Shown: in pieces, positions 1 through 10,962 of the stretch
Layout: each line of letters begins with the position of its first letter
How positions within the stretch are numbered: position 1 is the first letter of the stretch
NCBI GenBank assembly: GCA_017590115.1
Contig: JAGGNK010012559.1
Location: forward strand, 1,290,207 to 1,354,206
Reading direction: 5' to 3'
Origin: Montifringilla adamsi
Lineage: Eukaryota; Chordata; Aves; Passeriformes; Passeridae
Length of the DNA stretch: 64,000 nucleotides
Translations under genes and position numbers: made by a program
The notes under the pieces: generated by a model
Database searches by the model: none
Told to the model about the DNA's origin: nothing
Seen by the model: only the letters and a program-made list of their open reading frames with translations

Positions 1-660
1 GGATCCTTGTCACATCCATCGGGAACAGGAACAGCCAAGAATCCCCAGGCTTGGAGAAGAAACCCCAGGCCAGAAGATGATTCCCTCATCCCACATTCCC
101 CTCGGGAAGGTTCCTCTTGGCTCTGCCCCTTGGGATGTCCTGGATTATCTTCCCAGGCGGGAGGTGGAAATCCCAGCTCAGGATGATTCCCTCATCCCAA
201 ATTTCCCCTCTGGAAGGTTTCTTTTGGCTCTCACAATGTCCAGGATTCTCTTCCCAGCTGGAATTACCCCAGGGCTGCCTCTTCCAGCCCCACCCTGCCC
301 GAATCATTCCTGGACATCCTCCCTAAGAACTTTTCCCATCTCCCATCCTTGTGACATCCATCGGGAAGAGGAACAGCCCTGGAAGTTCCAGGAGATGAAA
401 CCCCAGGCCGGGAGATGATTCCTGATTTCCACGTTTCCCCTCTGGAAGGTTCCTCTTTGCTCTGCCCCTGGGGATGTCCTGGATTCTCTTCCCAGCTGGA
501 ATTACCACTGGAATTGCCTCTCCCAGCTTCACCATACCTGAACCATTCCTGGACATTCCCTGAGCAGCTTTTCCCATCTCCCATCCTTGTGACATCCATC
601 AGGAATGGGAGCAGCCAAGGAATTCCAGGCACGCCTCAGGAAGCCACGAAAGATGTGTGA
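1..660. repeat. Tandem repeat, ~240-340 bp units
   Basis: The sequence around 'gacatccatcgggaa' recurs near 10, 352 and 590, so about two and a half units are present. The first unit is longer because a segment of about 105 bp (gatgattccctcatccca to ttcccagctgg) is duplicated inside it, at about 76 and 182; a third version starts at about 414. The array probably continues left of the window. Several reading frames are open on both strands because the repeat is stop-poor, and none looks like a gene. Confidence 0.85.
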
Positions 661-1023
661 AGCTGAAAGCCCCACAGCTGTTTCAGATATATGGAAAAAA
701 TCCCCAAAACTCCCCATAAAATTTTGGGGCTTTCAGTGAGACTTAAAAATACTAAAATAGAAATAATTAAATACAAAAATTACTGCTGGGGGCCAGCTGT
801 TTAATTGGAAATTCTGGAATTCTCTTTCAAGTCAGCATTTGAATAATTTTTTTTTTTAAAGAAGTGCAGTGGGAGGCTCTGAGAATGGGACCTGTTTGAG
901 GCTGAAGGATTTAAAAGGGTTTTTTTAAGTGATAGGAGTTATCTGCAGCACTGGCAGCTGCTGAAATACACTGAATTTAAACCAGGAGAGAGCAGGGATA
1001 GGTGGGATTTTGGGAAGGAATTG
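661..1023. other. Quiet sequence, nothing recognised
   Basis: AT-rich non-repetitive sequence with short A and T runs. No coding, RNA or mobile-element signal is visible. Confidence 0.5.
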
Positions 1024-1200
1024 TTCCCTAGGAGGGTTGGGAGGAGCTGGGATGGAATACCCAGAGCAGCTGTGGCTGCCCCTGGATCCCTGGAAGGGTC
1101 CAAGGCCAGGCTGGAATATTCTGGGATGGTGGAAGGTGTCCCTGGGGTGGAATAAATGGAACTTAAGGTCCTTCCCAACCCACGATTCCATGATTCCCTG
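1024..1200 (+). mobile_element. CR1 LINE 3' end
   Basis: A 5'-truncated CR1 non-LTR retrotransposon. The line 'gagcagctgtggctgccc' followed by 'ggatccctggaag' and 'ccaaggccaggctgga' is the usual CR1 3' UTR order, ending in 'aaggtccttcccaaccc' and the tail 'attccatgattcc'. Only the last ~175 bp is left, with no reverse transcriptase, so it is inactive. Confidence 0.9.
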
Positions 1201-2497
1201 ATATTTGCATAGTTCTGATTAAATCTTTGTCCCAGCAAAAGAGGAGAGCTCTTATGTTAATCCCAATTTTTTTTTCCAAAACATGTTCTCCAAACCATTG
1301 TCACTGGTTTTCAATCTAATTTTTCGGAGTTTATTTTTTGTTTGTTTTATTTGGATTTCTCCACGCAAAACTGAGCACAGGGAGAAGAATTCCAAAACCA
1401 GGAGAGTTTGTTCCAGAATTAAAAACAGAATTCCAGCCAGAATTAAAAACACGCAGGGAGGGACAGACTCTGCCACCTCGCAAGCCTTGGATTTAAACCT
1501 TCAAAGCCATTTTTTCACCTAAAAATCTTGGAAAATTCCTGTGGAATCAGGACCTTAACTCCTCATTTCCACAGTGCTTTGATATCTAAATTTCTGAGGT
1601 ATTTTTAAATCTCCTGTGAGGAGCTTTACAGGCATCTCGAGGCACATAAATGTACTGAAAAATCAGATGTTGACTGGAAGTTTCAGCTTACAAACCCCAT
1701 TTACTGCACCTCGTGGTGGAGGTGTTTGGTTTTATACACAAAATATGCTTGGATAATTCACTCTTTGTGTCTTTACAGCATATTTGAGTTTTTTAGTGAA
1801 ATGATGAGCAAAAAATAGGGTTTTTTAATAGAAATCAAACAAAATTCCAATTTCAGCTGGAAGACAGATTCTCAAAAATTATTAAACAGCAAATGGAAGC
1901 CATTCTGTGTTTTTTAGAATAATAAAAGCAGAAAAAATAAATAAATAAATTAGGGCTTCAATAGAACTTCTGACTCAGAGAATCTGGGTTGTAATCACTG
2001 ACAACACTTTGCGAGTATTTTGTGTTCTCTAGGTAGCAAACACTCCCAAATGTAGCCTAAATTAATTTATACTCAGCTTCCCAGCAGCTAAGAAGCATCA
2101 GGAAGGAGATAGAAATAAATTTTTAAAATGAAAGTTTCTTGTGGTTTTTTGTTCTGCTCAGAACAAAGTTCCATGGTGTTAATTAAGCCCCTGCTCCGAA
2201 TTTGGGATAAATTAAAGGGCAGGGAAGGGAATTCCTGCCCAAGTTTCAGTTCTGTGGGACAAAAATCCTGGGGTTGTGCTAACAAAGCACAACAATCCCA
2301 AAAATTGAAGAAAAAAGTAAATAAAAATGATAATTTAGGGCTCATTATCCAGGAAATTCATTCCTGCACTTCCAAGGAGACTGGGCTTTGGGACCAGAGG
2401 AGAGATCCAAGCTGGAAATTCTTTGCCAGACAGAACTGAGGTTTTATTCCTGTTTTTCCCATATTTCAGCTGAGATTCCTGTGTTTGAGTGATGTGG
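1201..2497. other. AT-rich quiet sequence
   Basis: About 1.3 kb with no array, known element or convincing reading frame. A two-copy motif (agaattaaaaacagaattcc, then ccagaattaaaaac) occurs near 1416-1452. Homopolymer and (aaat)n stretches are scattered around 1920-1950. Confidence 0.5.
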
Positions 2498-2590
2498 TAG
2501 AAACCCAAACTTTGGTCAAATAATTTGGTAGAAGCCCAAGTTTTTGGGAAAATATTTTGATAAAAACTCAAGGTTTTGGTAAAATAATTG
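2498..2590. repeat. Short tandem repeat, ~34 bp x 3
   Basis: Three diverged copies of 'gtagaaacccaaactttggt' plus 'aaataattt' follow each other with a period of about 34 bp. Confidence 0.75.
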
Positions 2591-2945
2591 AGGGGCACTT
2601 GGATCTGTCATGGAGATGTATTTGTGATAACTCAGGAGCAATTTAAAGCTGGAATTTTATTAAATCCTTCACAGAATTTCATCAGAAAATGATCTCTGGG
2701 TCAGATTTCTGGGGTTCAGCCTCCTGGGGTTCAGCCCTGGCCCTCTCTTCCTCTTCCCTGAATTTTTGGGGATGAGTCCTGGGGGATCCAGAGCTCCTCC
2801 CCCACCTTGGTTCCAATCCCTTGGTGAAATTTGGATTATCCTGGTGTGGGGAAGGTGAGATCTGCAGTGGAGTTATGGAAAACCTCAGGGAAAAAAAGTC
2901 CTGAAGGGATTTTCCAGGCAGCAGCAGGAGCCAGGGGGATGGGAG
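2591..2945. other. Quiet sequence
   Basis: Mostly unique. A local doublet 'ctggggttcagcc' occurs at about 2709 and 2733. No gene or element is recognised. Confidence 0.45.
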
Positions 2946-3350
2946 ATGCTCCAGTAATTCCTGGGAGGAGCAGGATGGGTTCTCCCAAAAAGTGCAGGGT
3001 CATGGGAGATGATTCTGGAATTCCTGGGAGCAGGATGGGTCCTCTCAGAAAATCCAGAATGGTTGGAGAAGCTCCTGGAATTCCTGGAATCAGGGTGGAA
3101 GATCCCAGAAAATGCAGCACAGTGGGAGATGGCCCAGGAATTCCTGGGAGCAGGATGGATCCTCTCAGAAAGTGCAGGATCACAGAAGATGGTTCTGGAA
3201 TTCCTGGGAGAAGGATGGCTCATCCCAGAAAATGCAGGAGAGTGGGAGATGTTCCTGGAATTCCTGGGAGCAGGATGGGTCCTCCCAGAAAGTGCACGAT
3301 CATGGAAGATACTCCAGGAATTCCTGGGAGCAGGATGGGTCATCCCAGCA
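2946..3350. repeat. 60-bp minisatellite, ~7 copies
   Basis: Each unit carries 'ggaattcctgggagcagg' followed by 'atgggtcctctcagaaa' and a 'gcaggatcatgggaga'-like segment. Copies differ at roughly 10-15% of positions. Because 60 is a multiple of 3 and the unit lacks stops in several frames, frames of 115-230 codons run through it on both strands. They look proline/glycine-rich and periodic but are repeat artefacts. Confidence 0.93.
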
Positions 3351-4849
3351 TTTCTTTCCAGCCCCACTTCTCTCCCTTCTGATCCAGTGGGTGCTTGGAA
3401 ATTTCACAGGAAAGTTCTGGGATGCCACAGGCATAAAATTCCTGGTTTTTTTTCAGGACCAGACCTCCAGCCCACTCAGCTCCTGCAATTCCACAGGCAG
3501 AGAATTCCTGGGTTGGTCAGGACCCTTCTCCCTCTGCCCCATCCATCCCTCGGGAGTGCCGGGCACAGCTCAGCTCCATCCCAGCGAGGAGCTGGGCTCT
3601 CCTCTGCCTCTCCTTTTCCCAGGAAAACCTTCCCTGCTGTTCCTTTGTGTGGCTGGCAGCAGCTGCAGCTGGTTCCTCTATTTCCTGTGAAATATTCCTG
3701 ATTTCCCGAAGATGCAGCCCTGTTTTTGTGGAAGGGGTTAAATTAAAGCCAGGCTTAGCCCTTTTCCTGTGTCTCGCACAGCAAAGGAGGGAAAACCACA
3801 TTTCCTCACTTTGAAAATGAGCTCCTGGCCATGCTGGGATCCTGTTTTCTGGGAAAATCTGGATGCCCTGCAGGGAAGCTGTTCCCATTAAAGCAAATCC
3901 AGCTGCCAGGCGCCCTTGGAGCTGTGCCCGGCCCCGGGCAGGACAGCCCTGGGCTGGTTCTGCCACACCTCATAATGCCCTGTTCCTGCAGCGGCTGCAG
4001 CATCCTCACCTTCCACCCCGCATTCCTGAGCATTCCCGTTGGATTCCTGGCCACAGGGAGGAGGGGGTGCTGGAGCCCTGGTCACTGAGAATTTGAGACT
4101 TTCTGTGCTGCCAGGCACTGACCCCCAGGGAAAAGAAGTTAAAGACTCTGCAGGGGGGAAATATTCCAGTGGGGACTGGAAGGAAACCCAATTCCATCCT
4201 GCCTGGCTGGGAGTGGAGATGAAACAGAGGTTTCCCCAGGTGGAAGGGCAGCAGAGACTTTTTCTGCAGCTTTTTCCCTCTGCTTCCCACCCCTTCTCTG
4301 GCCTGGAATCACCCCAAGGCAGGACAGGACACTGTGTATTCCCACTTCTATAGGGAAAGCCAGGTTTCTGGGATTTCTGAGGCTCTGTTATTGCTAGGTT
4401 GGTGGTGAGGAACTGCTTGAATTAAGACTTGAATAATGGTTGGAGTGAAGGGAGAGGAAAAAATAATCCAGCAGGAGCTGGGACAGCTGTGAATGCCTGG
4501 AATTCAGCGTGGAAGTGCTGGGGAATGGGGCTGGACAGCTCTTGGGTGTACCCCCAGATTCTGGGCCTCCTCTGGGGCTGGAAGGGAATAAGGCTGGTGG
4601 AAGAAACATGTGCTTTCCCCAAAATCCTTCAGGGCATGGGGACATTTCTTTTTCCTAGTGGAAATGGGAATTTGGATTAATTCCAGATCAATCCTGGCTC
4701 CTGGGAGGATGATACTGAAGGTCTCCAAACCCTGCTGACCAAATCAAGGTCCAGTAATTATTCCATCTGTTTTTCTTCCCAAAAAACCCTTAAATTGATG
4801 ACAGGATAAAGCGTTCCCATCAGCTAAATAACAATGAGCAAAGATTTCC
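3351..4849. other. Unique sequence, no gene recognised
   Basis: About 1.5 kb of moderately GC-rich, non-repetitive sequence. Frames of 80-150 codons exist on both strands and overlap each other, which fits stop-poor composition. I see no domain or convincing splice structure. Confidence 0.45.
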
Positions 4850-4925
4850 CAGTTCAGGTTGGGAGAGACCTTCAATCCCATCCCATCCCACCCCTTCCAC
4901 GGGCAGGGACACCTCCCAATATCTA
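4850..4925 (-). mobile_element. CR1 LINE fragment
   Basis: 'caggttgggagagacctt', 'catcccatccca' and 'gggcagggacacctccca' match the antisense of the CR1 3' end. The terminal tail and the rest of the element are missing or too diverged to call. Confidence 0.7.
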
Positions 4926-7129
4926 TTAATTGGCTGCTCCAATTAATTGGATGAATTAATGGAGAACCTCCCACCACCCAGACTTTGTGCTTGACATTGC
5001 TTAACAATCCAAATTTTAAAAAAAAGAAAATTAAAACCAGCATAAAGAAACATTCCTAAAGTCCATTAATAAAGAAGGGACGGATCATTAAGGCCCCATT
5101 CCTGGAGGAGAGGTTCCGACTTTCATGGACACAGCAGGAAAAGAGGGAATTCTGTGTTTCTTCTCTCACACCTCCTGGTAAATTAAAATTTGGGAGCCCT
5201 GCAGATTTCTGGGCTTCTGGGAGCACAAAGAGGCTAAAAAATGGTTATTTCAGCTGAGGAGAAACGCTGCAGGTTGGAAATGAAAACACTTCCTCTGTGG
5301 TTTGCAAGGAACCTGGAACTCATGTTCCTCCTGACATCCATAAAAACCCAGCCTCTCATTCCTGTGTTTAAACAGCCAAATTAAAAATTGAGCAGTTTAA
5401 ATAAATTTCTCTCCGAAATGGGGAATTTCTGGGTTTTCTTGAGGAGTGCAAGGTAGAGCCTGATCTGCACCTTCTCGGGATGGTTCTGGCTTGTTGCAGG
5501 AGGTTCTGGTGTGGGATTTGGGGAATGAGGTTCAAACCATGCCTGTGGCCTCATTCCTCACCTCAGGAACAGCTGGGAAACCTCAATTTGTCCTCACACA
5601 CTGACAAACCACATGAAATCCAACAGTTTCCATGTGGATTTTGAAAGGAATTAAGGAATTTTTAAACTCTGTTAATTTTTAATTCTATTATTTATATTAA
5701 TCCCTCTATTAACATTTGGCCATCATGCTGTGTCAGGGTCTCCCAGCTGAGTATCTTCCAAATGCCCAAAAAATTCCAACTGATGCCCCAAATTTCCTGA
5801 TTGGGAAATTCCAAACTGTCCAATTTGGAACAGGATCTTTGCTGGTGTTCAAATCTCCCTGTGGTACCATCAAATTTTGTGTCCCACCTGGAGGCTTCTC
5901 CATGGGAAAAAACCCCAGGTTTGTGTTCAAGAAGAGGGCAGGGAGAATGCCCTGAGCAGAAGATACTGGTTTTTCTGTCCAAAAATGGTTGGAATTTTGG
6001 GAAATTGGACACAATTCAGGTTAAAAGAGATGGGATTTTAATGAGGTGAAGTCTGATGGGGACTCTGAAAAATCCCGAGGAATCAAACATCTGCAATAGC
6101 TTTGTCAGTCCAGGGTTGATGGTGTTGGACCTCAGAGTGGGGATTCCTGGGATAAATTTCCCTCAAAGTTCCTGAAAAACATCAGGAATTCATCATTCCT
6201 GCAGGCTGGAGAGAGTTTTTATCCCCTTTTTTAAGACTCCAGCCCTGGTTTAAGCTCAGCTTTTCCTTACAGGAAGAAAAAGACCAAAGCCAAGGGGGAA
6301 AACTGAGAAAGGAACTCAAACCCAAGGGGGGATCCCAAGGAGGGAACCCCAAACTCAAGGAGAGATTCCATTGATAACCCATGGGTTTCTCTTTCAACAA
6401 TTCTGAGGTATTTTGGATAGAGAAATCCTGAGAATTGTGAAGAAATCCCGAGAATTTTGAAGAAATCCCCACACAGATCCCCCAGGCTTGACCCTTCTTC
6501 ATTTTTGAGATAAGAACATTTAATTATTTATAATTTATAATTATTTCTATTATATTTTTATTCACAGCTGAAGCTGGAGGATGCTGCAGCTCTGTGGCAC
6601 AATAGCAAGGCCAGAGCTGAAAATGTAATAAATTTATTGCATCATTAATTAATTTGTAATAAATCTGCATTAAAAGCCACAAAAAACACTTAATTCTTCT
6701 TTTTTTTGGGGGGCGGGAGTCACTGCAGGGCAGCTGTGGGAGGCCAAACAGCTCCATTTTCCTGATTTGCTTCCCTTTTTTCCTGTACTTTGATCCCAAT
6801 TCCGAGTGATATTTGAGTTGGCCAAGTCTGGCAGTGATGACACCTGGGTAATAGACAGCAAAAAAAAAACCCGCCCAGAAATAATTTTCATGTTCCAGAC
6901 TGGAGTCTACAAGAGCTGAGAAGTTCAAAATAAATAAATAAACCCCCAAAAAAGCCAAGTTGGGAATTGCACACAGAGCATATTTTCCATGGAATGACTG
7001 AGGAAGGAGCCCGGGAGGTCAATTGAGTAGAAATTCGAGTTAAGACAGAGCAGGTCTAAATTAGGAGCTGCTTTGGCAGAAAATCTTCAGCTGGAAGGAG
7101 CCTTGGCCAAGAAGGAGTCTCAGGGAGGC
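4926..7129. other. Quiet, partly AT-rich sequence
   Basis: About 2.2 kb with no tandem array and no recognised element. AT-rich stretches lie at 5655-5710 and 6505-6675. A minus-strand frame of 144 codons at 6524-6958 lies in AT-rich DNA and has no recognisable domain. Confidence 0.45.
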
Positions 7130-8075
7130 TCATTATCACCCCAGGAAGGAGGGGTTCCAGTTAAAGGGATTTCTGACATGGGAAGGACTGAAATCCTTCC
7201 CAAATTCCGGAATTTGAGGGTCAAGTTTCTGCCTCAGATTTTGGGACATCATTAAACTCAGCTTAAAAAATTGACCTTAAATCCATGAAGGCTGTTTAAA
7301 ACATCCCAAAGACTGGCACAGAATCCTTCCTGGAGTGGTTTCAAAGCCCTGGATGTGGCACTTGGGGACACGGGGAGTGGTTGGATCTGATCTCAGAGGG
7401 CTTTTCCAGCCTCCAGGATCCTGGGATGCCATTAAATGAATATTTAAGGAGGGTTTATCAGCACACCAGGAAGGTGGATTTCAATATAATGAGATTTATG
7501 ACATGGGAAGGACTCAAATCCTTCTGAAATTCTGGAATTTGAGGGTCAGGTTTCTGCCCCAGACTTTGGGACATCATTAAACTCAGCTTAAATGCACAAA
7601 GGTAGTTTAAAACATCCCAAGGATTGGCATAGGATGCATCCCTGGAGGCGTTTCAAAGCCCTGGATGTGGCAGCTGGGGACACGGGGAATGGTTGGATCT
7701 GATCTCAGAAGGCTTTTTCAGCCTCCAGGATTCTGAGATTCCATGAAATGAATATTTAAGGAGTGATAATGATTATTATTGGCACACCAGGAAGGAGGAT
7801 TTCAATATAATGAGATTTCTTATACGGGAAGGACTCAAATCCTTCCCAAATTCCAGAATTTGAAGGTCAGGTTTCTGCCCCAGAGTTTGGGACAACATTA
7901 AACTCAACTTGAATCTGTGAATGTCACATAAAGCACCCCAGTGATTGGCACAGGATCTATCCCTGGAGGGGTTTCAAAACCCTGGATGTGGCACCTGGGG
8001 ACATGGGGAATGGTTGGATCTGATCTCAGAGGGCTTTTCCAGCCTCCAGGATTCTGGGATTCCATGAAATGCTCA
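7130..8075. repeat. 325-bp tandem repeat built on CR1 tails, ~3 copies
   Basis: The motif 'gggaaggact' starts at 7180, 7505 and 7826, giving periods of 325 and 321 bp. Each unit ends with a CR1-like 3' segment on the + strand ('ggatgtggca', then 'ggttggatctgatctcag', then 'cagcctccagga' and 'attccatgaaatg'), near 7335-7430, 7660-7745 and 7985-8070. The repeat therefore arose by tandem duplication of a block that already held a CR1 3' end. Confidence 0.9.
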
Positions 8076-8359
8076 GAGCTGAACAGCAAACCAAGATGGG
8101 TGAAGTCCGGCTTTAAATGTGAATAAAAGGCGCCGAAGAAAAGCTTGGTCCCCAAACCAGCCCCAGCCTCTAAAAACAATCCCAAACCTTCTGGAATCTG
8201 CATTAATATTCCCTGGCACCACCCCAGACCGCAGTAGGGAATCAGATCCCTGGGGATTTGGGCAACTTTTGCTGGAGGATCCAGAGGTTGTCCTGACCTG
8301 CAGGATGGGAGCAGAATGGGATGTAAGGAGCACTGGAATGTTCTCATCCCCTTCCTCCC
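8076..8359. other. Quiet sequence between array and LTR
   Basis: No repeat or gene recognised. It ends directly at the TG of the LTR that follows. Confidence 0.45.
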
Positions 8360-8885
8360 TGTCCTGGGTTGCAAGAAGTGTCTGGGGTGTGTGTTCTGTC
8401 CCCCCCTGTCAGAGCTGGGCAGTTCTCTGCTGTTCTCTGGGCAGTTTCTTTATCTCTCCCACAGCCAATCCTCCCTCCAGGAGATCTCTGCTGTTCATGG
8501 CCACTGAGTGTCCCTGCAGGGCTGATCAAATTCCAGCATCCCACTGGGAGATGCTCCGCCCAGGGCAGGAGCCAAGCATTCCTACCTGGATACAATCTGA
8601 GCCTGGAACAGCACAGCAGCCTTTGCCCACTGCATTCCCAGAGGAGCAGCTTTCTCCTGCCCTGCATTGCCAGAGGAAGAGCAGGCCCATCCACAGCAGC
8701 CCTGGAGCTCCAGAGGAAAACTCCAGCCTTGTGCAGGATCCCTGCTCCAGCAGAAGCACAGCTGGCACTGCAGGAGGGCTGAGCCCCCATGGGATGGGAC
8801 TGTGCCACCGCCCTGACCCACAGGGCTCAGCGCCTGCTCTGACTCTGGCAGGGTTGGTTTGTATTACTGCATTTTTCCTAGTATA
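8360..8885 (+). mobile_element. Endogenous retrovirus LTR (family A), 3'-truncated
   Basis: Starts 'tgtcctgggttgcaag' and runs collinearly with the minus-strand copies at 48818-49322 and 59254-59944. It keeps the 5' (U3-like) part but breaks off near 'ctctggcagggttggttt', before the AATAAA and the LTR end present in the 59-kb copy. No internal retroviral gene adjoins it. An open frame through it is discussed under findings. Confidence 0.85.
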
Positions 8886-8995
8886 AATATATTTTAATAT
8901 AAGTATATAAATATTAAAATATATTTATATTAATATATTAATAATTTATAAATATACACACACACTCATACTCATTCTATACATTCACACAGACC
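8881..8995. repeat. AT-rich low-complexity stretch
   Basis: Nearly pure A/T (tataaatatattttaata-type), then a short 'acacacacac' run. It abuts the broken end of the LTR. Confidence 0.85.
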
Positions 8996-9579
8996 TGGCT
9001 GCGCAAAACTGCTGAAAAATGGGAATTTTTGAGGAATTCCAATGTGTAATTTTGAAGCAAATGCATCCCTGGCTGTGCTGGGGGATCCCTGCCAGCCCCT
9101 CTGTGGGATCAGCACAAAGCCCTGGGGCTCTGGGCACTTTTTCCCACCACTGCTGGTGCTTCAAATTATTAAAAAAGCACCCAAATTGTTGCTTTTGGAT
9201 GAGTTGGAGAAGGATTTTCCTTCTGCACTCAGTGTCTGCCAAGGATCCCGGGGAGGGAAGTGGATGGAAGGGAAACGGGCCCAGCCTTGTCCTCTGCGGC
9301 TGCTGACAGGAATCAATGAGTGCTGGCTGGGATGTTTTACAGCAAATTGGGATTTTAATTGCCTGCAAATCCCATTGTTCCCTGCTCCAGACAAACGCAG
9401 CCGCTGCTTTTTCCTAGTGCTTCCCACACCTGGTCCAGGAGAAGAGGGAAGGTGGGAGAGCAGGATTAGGGTGTTTGGAGGTGTCTAAAATGTCAGATTT
9501 CCAGAGGCTTTGGTTGCTTTCCACGAGCTGGAAGGGGGCTTGTCTGCAAAGCCAGGCAGGGCCCAGGGAACAGTTCAGA
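8996..9579. other. Unique sequence, no gene recognised
   Basis: Non-repetitive. Overlapping frames of 95-148 codons occur on both strands without recognisable domains. Confidence 0.4.
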
Positions 9580-9842
9580 TCCATTCCGTTCCATTCCATT
9601 CCATTCCATTCCATTCCATTCTACCCCATCCCATCCCACTGTCCCAGGTGCTCCAGCCTGGCCTTGGGCACTGCCAGGGATCCAGGGGCAGCCACAGCTG
9701 CTCTGCCAATTCCAGCCCAGCCCCTCCCCAGCCTGCCAGGGAACAATTCCCAATTGCCAAGATCCCATCCAGCCCTGCCCTCTGGCAGTGGGAGCCATTC
9801 CCTGTGTCCTGTCCCTCCATCCTTGTCCCCAGTCCTCTCTAT
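9580..9842 (-). mobile_element. CR1 LINE with internal (ATTCC)n expansion, left half
   Basis: 'ctccagcctggccttggg', 'cactgccagggatcc' and 'ccctccccagcctgcc' read as antisense CR1. At 9582-9625 the 5' side is a (ccatt)n microsatellite that apparently grew from the CR1's own 'ccattcc'. The element continues after the LTR at 9843-10261, as shown by comparison with the uninterrupted CR1 at 39555-40090. Confidence 0.88.
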
Positions 9843-10261
9843 TGTATTTGCAGGGATCCTCATGGCAGGGAGGAATGATGAATCTGACTCCGTGTTCTTA
9901 GAAGGCTAATTTATTATTTTATGATACTATATTATATTAAAGAATACTGTACTAAACTATACTATATAATACAGAAAGGATACTTACAGAACGCTAAAAA
10001 GATAATAATGAAAACTCGTGACTCTCTCCAGAGTCCTGACACAGCTTGGCCCTGATTGACCAAAGAGCCAAAACAACTCACAGCAGAACCCAATGAAACA
10101 ATCACCTGTGGGTAAACAATCTCCAAACACATTCCATGTGTGAGCACAACACAGGAGAAGCAAATGAGATAAGAATTGTTTTCCTTTTTCTCTGAGGCTT
10201 CTCAGCTTCCCAGGAGAAAAATCCTGGGTGAAGGGATTTTCGAGAAATTGTGAATGCCACA
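9843..10261 (-). mobile_element. Solo LTR (family C) inserted in CR1
   Basis: On the minus strand it begins 'tgtggcattcacaattt', includes 'ttgtttacccacaggtga' and 'gggccaagctgtgtcagg', and ends in 'tccctgcaaataca', giving TG...CA ends and ~419 bp. It is AT-rich near 9905-9975, where the polyadenylation region would lie. CR1 sequence flanks both sides. I could not find a clean target-site duplication; only 'at' matches. A partial second copy lies at 10963-11227 because of the 966-bp duplication. Confidence 0.85.
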
Positions 10262-10962
10262 ATCTCCAGCTCTCCTGGAGCCCCTTCAGGCCCTGCAAGG
10301 GCTCTGAGCTCTCCCTGGAGCCTTCTCTTCTCCAGCTGAGCACCCCCTGCTCTCCCTATAATAAAATTAATAGTATTTATATAAGTTATTAGTAATTTGG
10401 AATTACTTGGAAATAGCTGAGACTTAAATATTGGAAGTTTTGCACTCTCGGGCTCCTTTGAGGTTCTGGTCTCTTCCTGCAGAGCACAAAAACCTCCCCA
10501 AAGTGCTCAAACCCTTTTGGGATTTGGGTCCAACCTCCCCACTCCCAGCTGCCAGAGAATGGAATGTTTTTTGGAAGGTGATTTTTGGAATTCCAGCCTT
10601 TGGAATGTTTTATGGAAGGTGATTTTTTCCTCTATTTCCAGTGAAACCCCCAGTTTCGGTGCCATTCTGGTTTAAATTTCAAACTGGGTCTGTGTGTGTC
10701 CAGGGGCCTTCCCACCCTGTGCTGCTGGAGCTGATTTATCTGCAGAAACCAGGAAAGCCTGGGAAATAGCTGACAATTGTTTTGAAATATTAAAAATAAA
10801 ATAAAAATAAGAATAAAATTTTTAATACGAATATAATACAAGTAAGAATAAGAATAAAAACCAAAAATAAATCCCACTTCTCCTTGATTTGCCCTGGGGT
10901 AGGTGACACCCCCTGAAATGCAGATTTTAGCTGTGGGGAGAAGCACAAATCTTTCATCTTTT
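9997..10962. repeat. 966-bp tandem duplication, copy 1
   Basis: The motif 'gataataatg' falls at 10001 and again at 10967, a shift of 966 bp, and the following sequence appears identical throughout. The unit starts inside the family C LTR, includes the CR1 segment 10262-10357 and an A-rich stretch (10790-10875), and ends at 'catcttttaa'. The junction shows 'taaaa' microhomology. Confidence 0.93.
10262..10360 (-). mobile_element. CR1 LINE, right half beyond LTR
   Basis: 'ctctcctggagccccttc' then 'aggccctgcaagggctc' and 'ccctggagccttctc' match the corresponding part of the CR1 at about 39840-39905. It continues the CR1 broken by the LTR. A duplicate lies at 11228-11323. Confidence 0.85.

Noticed and set aside
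6524..6958. 144-codon minus-strand frame as a membrane protein
   Set aside because: It lies in AT-rich sequence with no domain, splice or promoter support. A single frame of this size is expected by chance in 64 kb.
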